This document shows, in pieces, positions 5,303 through 11,160 of a stretch of DNA of 11,160 bases. The position numbers and the translations under genes are program-made. The DNA is from Bacillota bacterium (GTDB lineage: Bacteria > Bacillota > Clostridia > Lachnospirales > Lachnospiraceae): contig JAEXGM010000019.1 in the NCBI GenBank assembly GCA_023450835.1, positions 1-11,160 of the forward strand, given 5' to 3'. Under the pieces are notes generated by a model. The model had not been told where the DNA came from, ran no database searches, and saw only the letters and a list, made by a program, of their open reading frames with translations. Every line of letters begins with the position of its first letter. The first letter of the stretch is position 1.

Positions 5303-6958
5303 TTAAGCTCTCCACATCAGTATCTCATGAAAATACTCCTGTGCACTGAACTGATGTACTCTTCCGTTCTTAATTTCCAAGACGTAATCATATTTATCCG
5401 TCACCTCCTCATAGTAACGGTGGCTGATTGCAATCACCGTATTATCCAACTCTAAAAATACTTTCTCAATTTCTCTTCCTAACTCTTCATTTAAACTGGA
5501 GGTTCCTTCATCTACAAAAAGAATCTCCGCGTCCTTTGCAATGGCCCTGGCAATGGATATCCTCTGTCTTTGTCCTCCTGAGAGGTTCTTTCCGTTTTCT
5601 GAAAGCATCGCATCCAGTCCTGCTTCTCTTTCTTTGCATATACTTTCAAGTCCGCAGACCTTAACGGCAAATTCTATCTTATCCTCCGGAATATCCTGGT
5701 ATAATGCTATGTTATTGCGGATTGTATCTTCAAAGAGAAATACATCCTGATAAACAAAAGCAACCTGCCCATGAAAGGATTTTTCATTTATTCTCCGGTA
5801 ATCAATGCCATCCGCTAAAATCACCCCGGTATAATCCTCCGTAGTTTTTGCAAGAAGGCTCATAAGGGTAGATTTACCGGCGCCGCTGGCCCCTTTAATG
5901 AGATACTTTTTCCCTTTTTCTATGGTAAAGGAAGCATTCTTAAATATCTCCTTCTTATCATAGGAAAAGCTTACATTTTTCAGGGTAATGTTATCCTGAA
6001 AGTGAAATTCCTCACTGCCCTTATCCGCTTCTTCCATACCTTCATCCGGCCCCGCTATCTTTTTGTAGATTGTCATAGATGCCTTCATCTGGTTTTTCAT
6101 GGGAAAAGCACTAATCAGATAATTGCCGCTGGATGAACAGAGCTGAAACAGAAAGCCGCCCATGCTAAGACTTAAGCCGTTTATAAAGCCATAAGCCAGA
6201 TAGATCATAACCGCCACCGAGGAAGCAAAGGAAATAATACGGATAACATGCCTTTGCATATCCGTAAAAAAGGCAGCCGCAAACTTTTTGTTTTCCGCTC
6301 TTGTAACCGCACCCATACTTTTTTCTTTGAATTTCTCTTCAATATGATTCAGTTTTAAGATTTCCATGCCATTAAAGGTATTCGCCATATCCATTGTGAA
6401 GTTCTCATTACTTTCTGAGAGCTGCTGCTCCAGGGCAGAAGCCTTCCCTGCAAATACATTAGCCAATGCCGTTAAAAATACCGCCTGCAAAGCCATGGCA
6501 ATGGCTAATTTATAATCCAGAAATATAAGAATCAGGATAGACAGCAGGAACATTCCCATATTTATCAGGTAATTCAGCAGGCTTACAAAGAATTTATTTT
6601 CAAAGGTATTGATATCATTTATCAGATTTGAAATATAGATTTCCTTGGATTTGGCTGAAAATCGCTTAAAGGACATATGTATGATCTTATCAAAGGCCTG
6701 CTTTCTGACATCCAATATGGTATCCCTCATGTAGCGGATACGGAGCAATCTGGATATAATGAAATTCAAAGGTGCATAGATAATAAACAGAATAGTTATC
6801 CCTGCTACAATACCAAAATGCTTCACATCTCCCTTTTCAATGGCTCTTAATAGCAGCACAAATATCCCCATCTGAGCAAAATGATCTCCGATAAACAGGA
6901 AGGTCGCAAATAAGTACTGGATAAATTTACTTTTGCGCTTTAATAATAATTCTCTCAT
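5303..6958 (-). CDS. ABC exporter half-transporter (membrane domain fused to ATPase), first of pair
   Basis: A 551-residue ABC exporter subunit. The transmembrane domain (about 10-300) has six hydrophobic helices of the ABCB type. The nucleotide-binding domain shows Walker A GASGAGKST (about 355), a Q-loop near YQDVFLF, canonical signature LSGGQRQRI (about 458), Walker B ILFVDEG (about 478-484), a noncanonical D-loop SSLN in place of SALD, and H-loop ISHR (about 509). GGGAG lies 10 bases upstream of the ATG. It is 84 bp downstream of the XRE regulator gene and 192 bp upstream of the second ABC gene, all on one strand, so the three probably form an operon with internal hairpins. Both subunits keep the Walker B glutamate, so both ATP sites may hydrolyse. 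The substrate is unknown; heterodimeric exporters of this kind in Clostridia are commonly annotated as multidrug or peptide exporters. Confidence 0.93.
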   Translation of the reverse strand: MRELLLKRKSKFIQYLFATFLFIGDHFAQMGIFVLLLRAIEKGDVKHFGIVAGITILFIIYAPLNFIISRLLRIRYMRDTILDVRKQAFDKIIHMSFKRFSAKSKEIYISNLINDINTFENKFFVSLLNYLINMGMFLLSILILIFLDYKLAIAMALQAVFLTALANVFAGKASALEQQLSESNENFTMDMANTFNGMEILKLNHIEEKFKEKSMGAVTRAENKKFAAAFFTDMQRHVIRIISFASSVAVMIYLAYGFINGLSLSMGGFLFQLCSSSGNYLISAFPMKNQMKASMTIYKKIAGPDEGMEEADKGSEEFHFQDNITLKNVSFSYDKKEIFKNASFTIEKGKKYLIKGASGAGKSTLMSLLAKTTEDYTGVILADGIDYRRINEKSFHGQVAFVYQDVFLFEDTIRNNIALYQDIPEDKIEFAVKVCGLESICKEREAGLDAMLSENGKNLSGGQRQRISIARAIAKDAEILFVDEGTSSLNEELGREIEKVFLELDNTVIAISHRYYEEVTDKYDYVLEIKNGRVHQFSAQEYFHEILMWRA

Positions 6959-6981
6959 AAGTGCCGTTCTCCCTTATATAC

Positions 6982-7027
6982 CACCCATACAAGCTACATC
7001 CGGCTGCCGGTGAAACTTGTATGGGTG
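6982..7027 (-). repeat. Long hairpin between the XRE and ABC genes
   Basis: CACCCATACAAG (6982-6993) is perfectly complementary to CTTGTATGGGTG (7016-7027). The 22-nt interior contains a second small stem, CCGG-CTG-CCGG (7000-7010). It begins 15 bases after the XRE stop codon. No U-tract follows on the minus strand, and the ABC ribosome binding site comes shortly afterward. It could act as a processing or stability element, a weak terminator, or a protein-binding dyad. Confidence 0.75.
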
Positions 7028-7042
7028 CAAATTGTCTCCTTC

Positions 7043-7789
7043 TTATAGGAATGGAGCAAGTTTTATAAATTCTTTCATATTGCCTTCTTTCATCAAAATA
7101 TCGGCTAATTTTTTGGCAGTTTCCCTTCCAAGAAAAGGATACAGCCCGACGCAATTTCCGATATTCCCTTCCACCAATGCCTTATCTACTAATTTATCAA
7201 GGGTCTCATTGGATAAAAAGGGGGCCAGCCCTACCACATTGGATAAATCACTAACATTTTCAATCTTCTTAACAATCCTGTCTAGAGAATCCGCTGATAA
7301 AAAAGGAGCCAACGCTGTTACACCATTCAAATCCTGTATGATATCAAGATCGCCAATCCATTGCATTAAATATTCTTCACTGACAAAAGGTGCGACCTTC
7401 ACAAAATCCTTTAAGGATATCTTATCGGAATTCTCTGTAATAATTGTTTCCAGCAGACTCTCTGTCTGGCTTGGTTTAAGAGCCGGACCGGCAGAAGCTA
7501 CATCTTCAATGGATACTTTCTGTTCCTTTACATATTCCTTTTCATTCCCATCAATAATCTTTTGAAACAATTCGCTTTCCTTCTTATTGCCAAGGAGCTC
7601 ATCAATGGTACAATCCAGTACCGATACCAGCTCGGATAGCTTGGAGATATCCGGCATAGAATTTCCTCTCTCCCAATTGCTGACTGCCTGATAACTTATC
7701 CCTAAGGCATCTGCCAGTTCCATCTGTGTCATATTCTTTTGTTTACGAAATTCTGCAATCTTTCTTCCAACTTCTAACGTACTAAACAT
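7043..7789 (-). CDS. XRE-family transcriptional regulator with five 28-residue C-terminal repeats
   Basis: A 248-residue cytoplasmic DNA-binding protein. The N-terminal helix-turn-helix of the Cro/CI (XRE) type spans about residues 7-62, with MTQMELADALGISYQAVSNW as core. Residues 101-248 form repeats of exactly 28 residues marked by APF(L/V) at 133, 161, 189 and 245 and YPFL at 217, with a degenerate GPAL at 101. The consensus is roughly APFLSxExLDxLVxK...N...VxGL. They look like paired helices, perhaps a sensing or dimerisation solenoid. The last residue completes an APFL motif, so the protein stops exactly at a repeat boundary. An in-frame ATG at 7825 lies inside a palindrome and upstream of the ribosome binding site, so ATG 7789, with AAAGGAGA seven bases upstream, is the likely start. 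It probably regulates itself and the two ABC genes downstream; that is inference from context. Confidence 0.9.
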   Translation of the reverse strand: MFSTLEVGRKIAEFRKQKNMTQMELADALGISYQAVSNWERGNSMPDISKLSELVSVLDCTIDELLGNKKESELFQKIIDGNEKEYVKEQKVSIEDVASAGPALKPSQTESLLETIITENSDKISLKDFVKVAPFVSEEYLMQWIGDLDIIQDLNGVTALAPFLSADSLDRIVKKIENVSDLSNVVGLAPFLSNETLDKLVDKALVEGNIGNCVGLYPFLGRETAKKLADILMKEGNMKEFIKLAPFL

Positions 7790-7810
7790 ATAGTAATCTC
7801 CTTTCAGTTT

Positions 7811-7835
7811 AACTGCAGTTTTCAAACCGCGGTTT
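7811..7835. promoter_or_regulatory. Two adjacent palindromes upstream of the XRE gene, candidate operator
   Basis: AACTGCAGTT (7811-7820) and AAACCGCGGTTT (7824-7835) are perfect palindromes sharing the pattern AACYGCRGTT, with centres 14 bp apart. They end about 20 bp from the XRE start codon and overlap the spot just 5' of its ribosome binding site. Dyads beside an XRE gene are commonly autoregulatory operators. No further copy was noticed elsewhere in the window. Confidence 0.6.
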
Positions 7836-7853
7836 TAAGCTACTTGCCCCTAT

Positions 7854-7877
7854 GTATCACAAGCCGTCTTGTAATAC
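7854..7877. repeat. 10-bp stem hairpin in the XRE leader
   Basis: On the minus strand GTATTACAAG, tetraloop ACGG and CTTGTGATAC form a continuous 10-bp stem with one U-G wobble. As DNA it is an almost perfect 24-bp palindrome. No U-tract follows, so it may be an additional operator dyad or a leader structure. A smaller stem (ATCCTG/CAGGAT, 7913-7918 and 7924-7929) lies just upstream of it. Confidence 0.6.
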
Positions 7878-7948
7878 TGCTGAATAATCCGCACAGAGCA
7901 TTTCTGGTTCATATCCTGTCAGCCAGGATGCTTATCGGTTACAGTCTC

Positions 7949-7977
7949 ATTATATCGAAATGACGGGAAATAGGAAT
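7949..7977 (-). promoter_or_regulatory. Possible promoter of the XRE-ABC operon
   Basis: A consensus TATAAT -10 (7954-7949) on the minus strand has only ATTCCT (7977-7972) at 17-bp spacing, a poor -35. It would give a leader of about 150 nt containing the hairpins and palindromes described. An activator or the hairpin at 7988-8013 could compensate for the weak -35. Confidence 0.4.
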
Positions 7978-7987
7978 AAAGCGGTAA

Positions 7988-8013
7988 TTGAGTTGCATAA
8001 AAAAGCAACTCAA
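7988..8013. repeat. Perfect 9-bp inverted repeat with A-rich loop
   Basis: TTGAGTTGC (7988-7996) and GCAACTCAA (8005-8013) flank an 8-bp ATAAAAAA spacer, just upstream of the possible XRE-operon promoter. There is no U-tract after the stem on either strand, so a protein-binding dyad is more likely than a terminator. Confidence 0.6.
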
Positions 8014-8029
8014 CTGCTGCTTGAGTCAC

Positions 8030-8550
8030 CAAACCCAGGAATAATAAGCTTTCCAAAGTACTGCATTTACAAAACATTGAATTTTAAAAATTCATTCGTA
8101 CCAGGCATTTCAAATAAAACTGGTAAATTATAACCACCTTGGTACAGCAATTTATCATGTTAATACCAATTATCAATCAGGATAATCCAACATAATCATG
8201 TTAAAATATTAATCCTGCTAAATTATTAATTACCTCAAATCATAAGCCATTATATCAGAAATAGAGTTTGTAAAAAACCCTTTTTCATTTAAATTTTTTA
8301 CAATTTCTAGTATTTTCTCTCTCTTATTTAATTGCATAAATCCAATTTACACTCTGTAATATACCTCTAATCTTTCAACGAGTTTATTGTAATATTACCT
8401 GCCATTTTAGCGTCTTTCGAAACCGGAGCCCAAAACAGCTCCAAGCAGAAATTCACTGAATGGAATCAGAAATTATTGTCCGTTTCAAAAAAATCCGATA
8501 TTCCATACAAGTATGAACCGCAGCCACTTTCAATGATATTCAAAAAACCG
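8030..8550. other. AT-rich intergenic region with no convincing gene
   Basis: About 520 bp with high AT content and frequent stops in all frames. A weak 35-codon minus-strand ORF (8230-8337, listed separately) is the only reading frame with a protein-like look. A complementary pair, GTACCAGG and CCTTGGTAC (near 8099 and 8143), could fold with one bulge. GGAGC and GCTCC near 8430 could form a small stem. A short minus-strand peptide-like stretch near 8420-8460 (FSEFLLGAVLGS) may be a gene remnant but has stop codons close on both sides. Confidence 0.5.
8230..8337 (-). CDS. Possible very small protein, 35 residues, or gene remnant
   Basis: ATG at 8337 opens a 35-codon frame with the start MQLNKREKILEIVKNLNEKG, ending in SDIMAYDLR. 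The beginning resembles the first helix of winged-helix DNA-binding domains (KREKILEIV.NLNEKG), as in DeoR-type proteins, but the frame ends where the recognition helix should be. Only a weak GGA lies upstream, so translation is uncertain. Composition is AT-rich like the surrounding non-coding DNA. It may be a fragment of a decayed regulator. Not recognised with confidence. Confidence 0.25.
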   Translation of the reverse strand: MQLNKREKILEIVKNLNEKGFFTNSISDIMAYDLR

Positions 8551-8551
8551 C

Positions 8552-8579
8552 TTGTATTTTCCTCACATTTGTGTATAAT
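8552..8579 (+). promoter_or_regulatory. Promoter of the serS T-box transcript
   Basis: TTGTAT (8552-8557), a 16-bp spacer and a consensus TATAAT (8574-8579) lie just upstream of the T-box stem I. Transcription would start around 8586. Confidence 0.75.
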
Positions 8580-8604
8580 AAATACAAATATATCAATAAA
8601 CAGC

Positions 8605-8857
8605 ATTGATAAAAGCTACGATTATGAGATTTCCAAAGAGAGCCGGTGGTTGGTGTAAACCGGTGAAAGCTCAGGTCTTTCCACTTTTGGAGCTGTCGGC
8701 GAATAAGAGATATTATTTATGAAGCCGAAAGGGCGGCAGCCTCTATCCTGCCATGTTGAGAGGCCGTATTTTGCTGTAAAGCTTGCGGCAATTTGGGTGG
8801 CAACGCGGAATCCTTCGTCCCATGTTATGTGTGGAGATGACAGGATTTTTATTTTTG
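8605..8857 (+). promoter_or_regulatory. T-box riboswitch (tRNA-Ser sensing) of serS
   Basis: Canonical T-box landmarks appear in order: a stem I base (AAAAGCTACGATTATGAG, 8611-8628), the AGAGAGCCGGTGGTTGGTG distal element (8637-8655) with the returning AAACCGG (8657-8663), a GCCTCT/AGAGGC stem (8738-8743 and 8758-8763), and the T-box sequence TTTGGGTGGCAACGCGG (about 8792-8808). The UGGC bulge (8798-8801) pairs with an NCCA end carrying discriminator G, as in tRNA-Ser. A UCC (Ser codon) at about 8680-8682, next to the basal helix strand CUUUU, is the likely specifier, though I did not fold the stem fully. Uncharged tRNA-Ser should stabilise the antiterminator and permit serS transcription. 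Confidence 0.93.
8809..8856 (+). terminator. T-box-controlled terminator upstream of serS
   Basis: AATCCT (8809-8814) pairs with AGGATT (8842-8847), with further pairing inside (CGTC with GATG), followed by a run of T interrupted by one A (8846-8856). The 5' arm overlaps the end of the T-box antiterminator element, so the two folds are alternatives. A small GC-rich hairpin, GCCGC-AATCA-GCGGC (8881-8895), then sits just before the serS ribosome binding site. Confidence 0.85.
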
Positions 8858-8910
8858 CCCATTTTTGAATGAAATTATATGCCGCAATCAGCGGCTGAAT
8901 GGAGGAAGTT

Positions 8911-10188
8911 ATGTTAGACATTAAATTCGTCAGAGAAAATCCTGACCTTGTAAAACAGAATATCAAAAACAAGTTCCAGGACAACAAGCTTGGCCTGGTG
9001 GACGAGGTCATTGAACTGGATGCCCAGTCCAGAGCTGCCAAGCAGGAAGCTGACACTCTCAGGTCCGAAAGAAATAAGATATCCAAGCAAATCGGCGGTC
9101 TTATGGCTCAAGGCAAGAAAGAAGAAGCTGAGGAAATGAAAGCCAAAGTTAATGCTGAATCCGAAAGACTTGCAGAACTGGAAGCAAAAGAAGCCGAGTT
9201 AGAAGAACGCATTAAGAAAATTATGATGACTATCCCAAATATCATTGATCCCAGTGTTCCTATCGGCAAGGATGACAGTGAAAATGTTGAAGTAAAGCGC
9301 TATGGTGAGCCTGTGGTTCCTGATTTTGAAATTCCTTACCATTCCGAAATCATGGAGAAATTCAACGGTATTGATTTAGACAGTGCAAGAAAGGTTGCAG
9401 GTAACGGTTTTTATTATCTCATGGGCGATATCGCAAGACTTCACTCTGCAGTTATCTCCTACGCCAGAGATTTTATGATTGACAGAGGATTTACTTACTG
9501 TATTCCTCCTTATATGATTAGAAGCGATGTTGTCACAGGCGTTATGAGCTTTGCCGAAATGGATGCCATGATGTACAAGATTGAAGGCGAAGATCTATAC
9601 CTTATCGGTACCAGCGAGCATTCTATGATTGGTAAGTTCATTGATACTATTCTTCCGGAAGAGAATCTTCCTCAGACATTGACCAGCTACTCTCCTTGTT
9701 TCCGTAAGGAAAAAGGTGCTCACGGTCTGGAGGAACGCGGTGTATACCGTATTCATCAGTTCGAGAAGCAGGAAATGATCGTAGTATGTAACCCGGAGGA
9801 CAGCCCTAAGTGGTTTGATGTATTATGGCAGAACACCGTTGACCTCTTCCGCTCCCTTGACATCCCTGTAAGAACACTGGAATGCTGCTCCGGTGACCTT
9901 GCTGACCTGAAAGTGAAGTCCATCGACGTAGAAGCCTGGTCTCCCAGACAGAAGAAGTACTTTGAAGTGGGAAGCTGCTCCAACCTCGGAGACGCTCAGG
10001 CACGCCGCTTAAAGATCCGCGTTGTAGGCAAAGACGGCAAGTATTTCGCCCACACCTTAAATAATACGGTAGTTGCTCCTCCCAGAATGTTAATTGCATT
10101 CCTGGAAAACAACTTAAATGCCGATGGTTCCGTCAATATCCCGAAGGCCTTACAACCGTATATGGGCGGTAAAACCGTTATCAAATAA
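8911..10188 (+). CDS. serS: Seryl-tRNA synthetase
   Basis: A 425-residue class II aminoacyl-tRNA synthetase that charges tRNA-Ser with serine in the cytoplasm; it also supplies Ser-tRNA for selenocysteine where used. The N-terminal domain (about 1-110) begins MLDIKFVRENPDLVKQN and has the long two-helix coiled-coil arm (Glu/Lys/Ala-rich, about 28-100). The catalytic core has motif 2 CFRKEKGAHG with R265 and RIHQFEKQE, and the serine-binding TSE at 234-236 within GTSEHSMIG. It also has SCSNLGDAQARR, and motif 3 TLNNTVVAPPR ending in R392. It ends in the family-typical PYMGGK. Several of these differ from the common bacterial forms (TAEVPLTN, TLNGSGLAVGR), marking a divergent subfamily. An ATG at 8899 is possible, but ATG 8911 has GGAGG five bases upstream and matches the family N-terminus. 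Controlled by the T-box upstream; a terminator follows. Confidence 0.97.
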   Translation: MLDIKFVRENPDLVKQNIKNKFQDNKLGLVDEVIELDAQSRAAKQEADTLRSERNKISKQIGGLMAQGKKEEAEEMKAKVNAESERLAELEAKEAELEERIKKIMMTIPNIIDPSVPIGKDDSENVEVKRYGEPVVPDFEIPYHSEIMEKFNGIDLDSARKVAGNGFYYLMGDIARLHSAVISYARDFMIDRGFTYCIPPYMIRSDVVTGVMSFAEMDAMMYKIEGEDLYLIGTSEHSMIGKFIDTILPEENLPQTLTSYSPCFRKEKGAHGLEERGVYRIHQFEKQEMIVVCNPEDSPKWFDVLWQNTVDLFRSLDIPVRTLECCSGDLADLKVKSIDVEAWSPRQKKYFEVGSCSNLGDAQARRLKIRVVGKDGKYFAHTLNNTVVAPPRMLIAFLENNLNADGSVNIPKALQPYMGGKTVIK

Positions 10189-10195
10189 ACTCATC

Positions 10196-10235
10196 CGGGA
10201 CTGTTTCACATAATAATCTGAAACAGTCCCGTTTC
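10196..10235 (+). terminator. Intrinsic terminator after serS
   Basis: CGGGACTGTTTCA (10196-10208) and TGAAACAGTCCCG (10219-10231) form a perfect 13-bp stem with a 10-nt loop, eight bases after the serS stop codon. Only TTT follows before CC, so the U-tract is short. Some readthrough into the transporter gene is possible. Confidence 0.8.
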
Positions 10236-10306
10236 CTATAACATAAAATCTCTCCGCTCTTCCCAATCCGGCTATTCATATATGCCACCTCTTTAAAGGA
10301 GTTTCT

Positions 10307-11160
10307 ATGTCATCAACACATAATATAAAAGGCCATACTGCGGCCTTATTCAGTGTAATATTTTGGGGTACCACCTTTATTTCAACCAAAGTACTGTTAA
10401 AAGCTTTTTCTCCCTTTGAAATTCTCATCCTTCGCTTTCTCATTGGATATATAGCCCTCTGGTGCATTAAACCAGGCAAAAGCCTAAAGATTCCGGGGCA
10501 AAAAAAATCCCATGAACTGTTGTTCCTTGGAGCCGGGTTATCCGGTGTTACACTGTATTTTCTTATGGAGAACAACGCACTCACTTTGACCTATGCCTCC
10601 AATGTAGGTGTTATTGTCTCTACCGCGCCCTTCTTTACCGCACTTATGGCACACTTTTTATTAAAGAATGAAAGGTTCCGTCCCTCTTTCTTTCTTGGTT
10701 TTTTAGCAGCCATAGCAGGTATATGCCTTATCAGCTACAATGGAAGTACTGTTCTTTCCTTAAACCCATTGGGTGATTTACTGGCTCTGGCCGCTGCCTT
10801 CGTGTGGGGCATCTATTCCATATTCACCAAGAAGATAAGTGATTTAGGTTACAACATGATGCTGGCAACCCGTAAAATCTTCCTTTATGGGCTTATCACC
10901 ATGATTCCTCTTATCCCTTTCTTCCGCCCTTCCTATGATTTTAAGGAAATTTTAAAGCCTGCTTATCTGGGCAATCTTTTGTATTTAAGTCTGGGTGCTT
11001 CCGCTCTGTGCTATGTTATCTGGAACTGGGCTACTAAAGTACTGGGAGCTGTTAAGACAAGCCTTTACATATATATCATTCCTGTAATTGCAATCATAAC
11101 CTCCGCGATTTTTCTCCACGAAAAGATGACCTTAATAGGTGCCCTGGGTACTATCCTTAC
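10307..11160 (+). CDS. EamA/DMT-superfamily transporter, 5' part only
   Basis: The first 284 codons of a membrane transporter; the frame is open to the window edge, and a typical member has about 300 residues, so only the end is missing. It starts MSSTHNIKGHTAALFSVIFW and has the hallmarks of the drug/metabolite transporter superfamily. There are ten predicted hydrophobic helices in two EamA repeats (about 8-140 and 150-284). FWGTTFISTKVLL opens the first, and ALAAAFVWGIYSIFTKK opens the second. The LTYASNVGVIVSTAPFFTAL segment and the ALCYVIWNWATKVLGAVKTS stretch are also typical. Such proteins export or import amino acids, metabolites or drugs across the cytoplasmic membrane; the substrate cannot be told. 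The ATG has AAAGGAG (10295-10301) five bases upstream. It follows serS by about 120 bp after a terminator; no clear promoter was seen between them. Confidence 0.92.
   Translation, partial: MSSTHNIKGHTAALFSVIFWGTTFISTKVLLKAFSPFEILILRFLIGYIALWCIKPGKSLKIPGQKKSHELLFLGAGLSGVTLYFLMENNALTLTYASNVGVIVSTAPFFTALMAHFLLKNERFRPSFFLGFLAAIAGICLISYNGSTVLSLNPLGDLLALAAAFVWGIYSIFTKKISDLGYNMMLATRKIFLYGLITMIPLIPFFRPSYDFKEILKPAYLGNLLYLSLGASALCYVIWNWATKVLGAVKTSLYIYIIPVIAIITSAIFLHEKMTLIGALGTIL

Noticed and set aside
8476..8658. 60-codon plus-strand frame upstream of serS
   Set aside because: It spans the promoter and T-box stem I and has no ribosome binding site or protein-like pattern.
8622..9086. 154-codon minus-strand frame over the T-box and serS start
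   Set aside because: Antisense to the T-box RNA and the SerS coiled-coil; composition is explained by the opposite strand.

Overview
The window looks like chromosomal DNA from a low-to-mid GC Firmicute, most likely a Clostridia/Lachnospiraceae-type bacterium. The evidence is strong AAGGAGG-type ribosome binding sites, TTGnnn/TATAAT promoters, a T-box leader on an aminoacyl-tRNA synthetase gene, a manganese (yybP-ykoY) riboswitch on mntP, and the protein families present. The assignment is inferred from content; no rRNA or tRNA gene is present to anchor it.

Left part (1-2560), all on the minus strand: an hflX ribosome-rescue GTPase gene is followed by mntP, a manganese efflux gene. Each has its own promoter and a regulated leader. 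mntP has a yybP-ykoY riboswitch whose P1 helix overlaps the 5' arm of an intrinsic terminator. hflX has a roughly 350-nt leader with a strong ribosome binding site, a 12-codon leader peptide (MWIRLRLFSLCC) containing an Arg-Leu-Arg motif, alternative TTGCAA hairpins and a U-tract hairpin. That layout suggests antibiotic- or stalling-controlled attenuation and is the most notable observation here.

Middle left (2560-3480): a divergent intergenic region carries a perfect 15-bp inverted repeat and a 37-38-bp imperfect direct repeat. It leads into a small plus-strand gene with a helical Cys-containing N-terminus and an acidic Ser/Asp/Asn tail. The tail is part of a 12-bp-periodic minisatellite that runs about 280 bp past the stop codon, up to the converging ABC gene.

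Centre (3482-7980), minus strand: an XRE-type regulator with a C-terminal domain of 28-residue repeats, followed by two full-length ABC exporter half-transporters that probably form a heterodimer. The intergenic gaps hold large inverted repeats and a cluster of direct repeats. The regulator has two adjacent palindromes just upstream of its start that could be its own operator.

Right part (7980-11160): an AT-rich gap with little coding evidence, then a sigma-A-like promoter, a T-box leader and serS (seryl-tRNA synthetase of a divergent motif type), a strong hairpin terminator, and the first 284 codons of an EamA/DMT-family transporter that runs off the window. The genes do not form one pathway. 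The common theme is cis-acting RNA control: Mn sensing for mntP, translation stress for hflX, and seryl-tRNA charging for serS.
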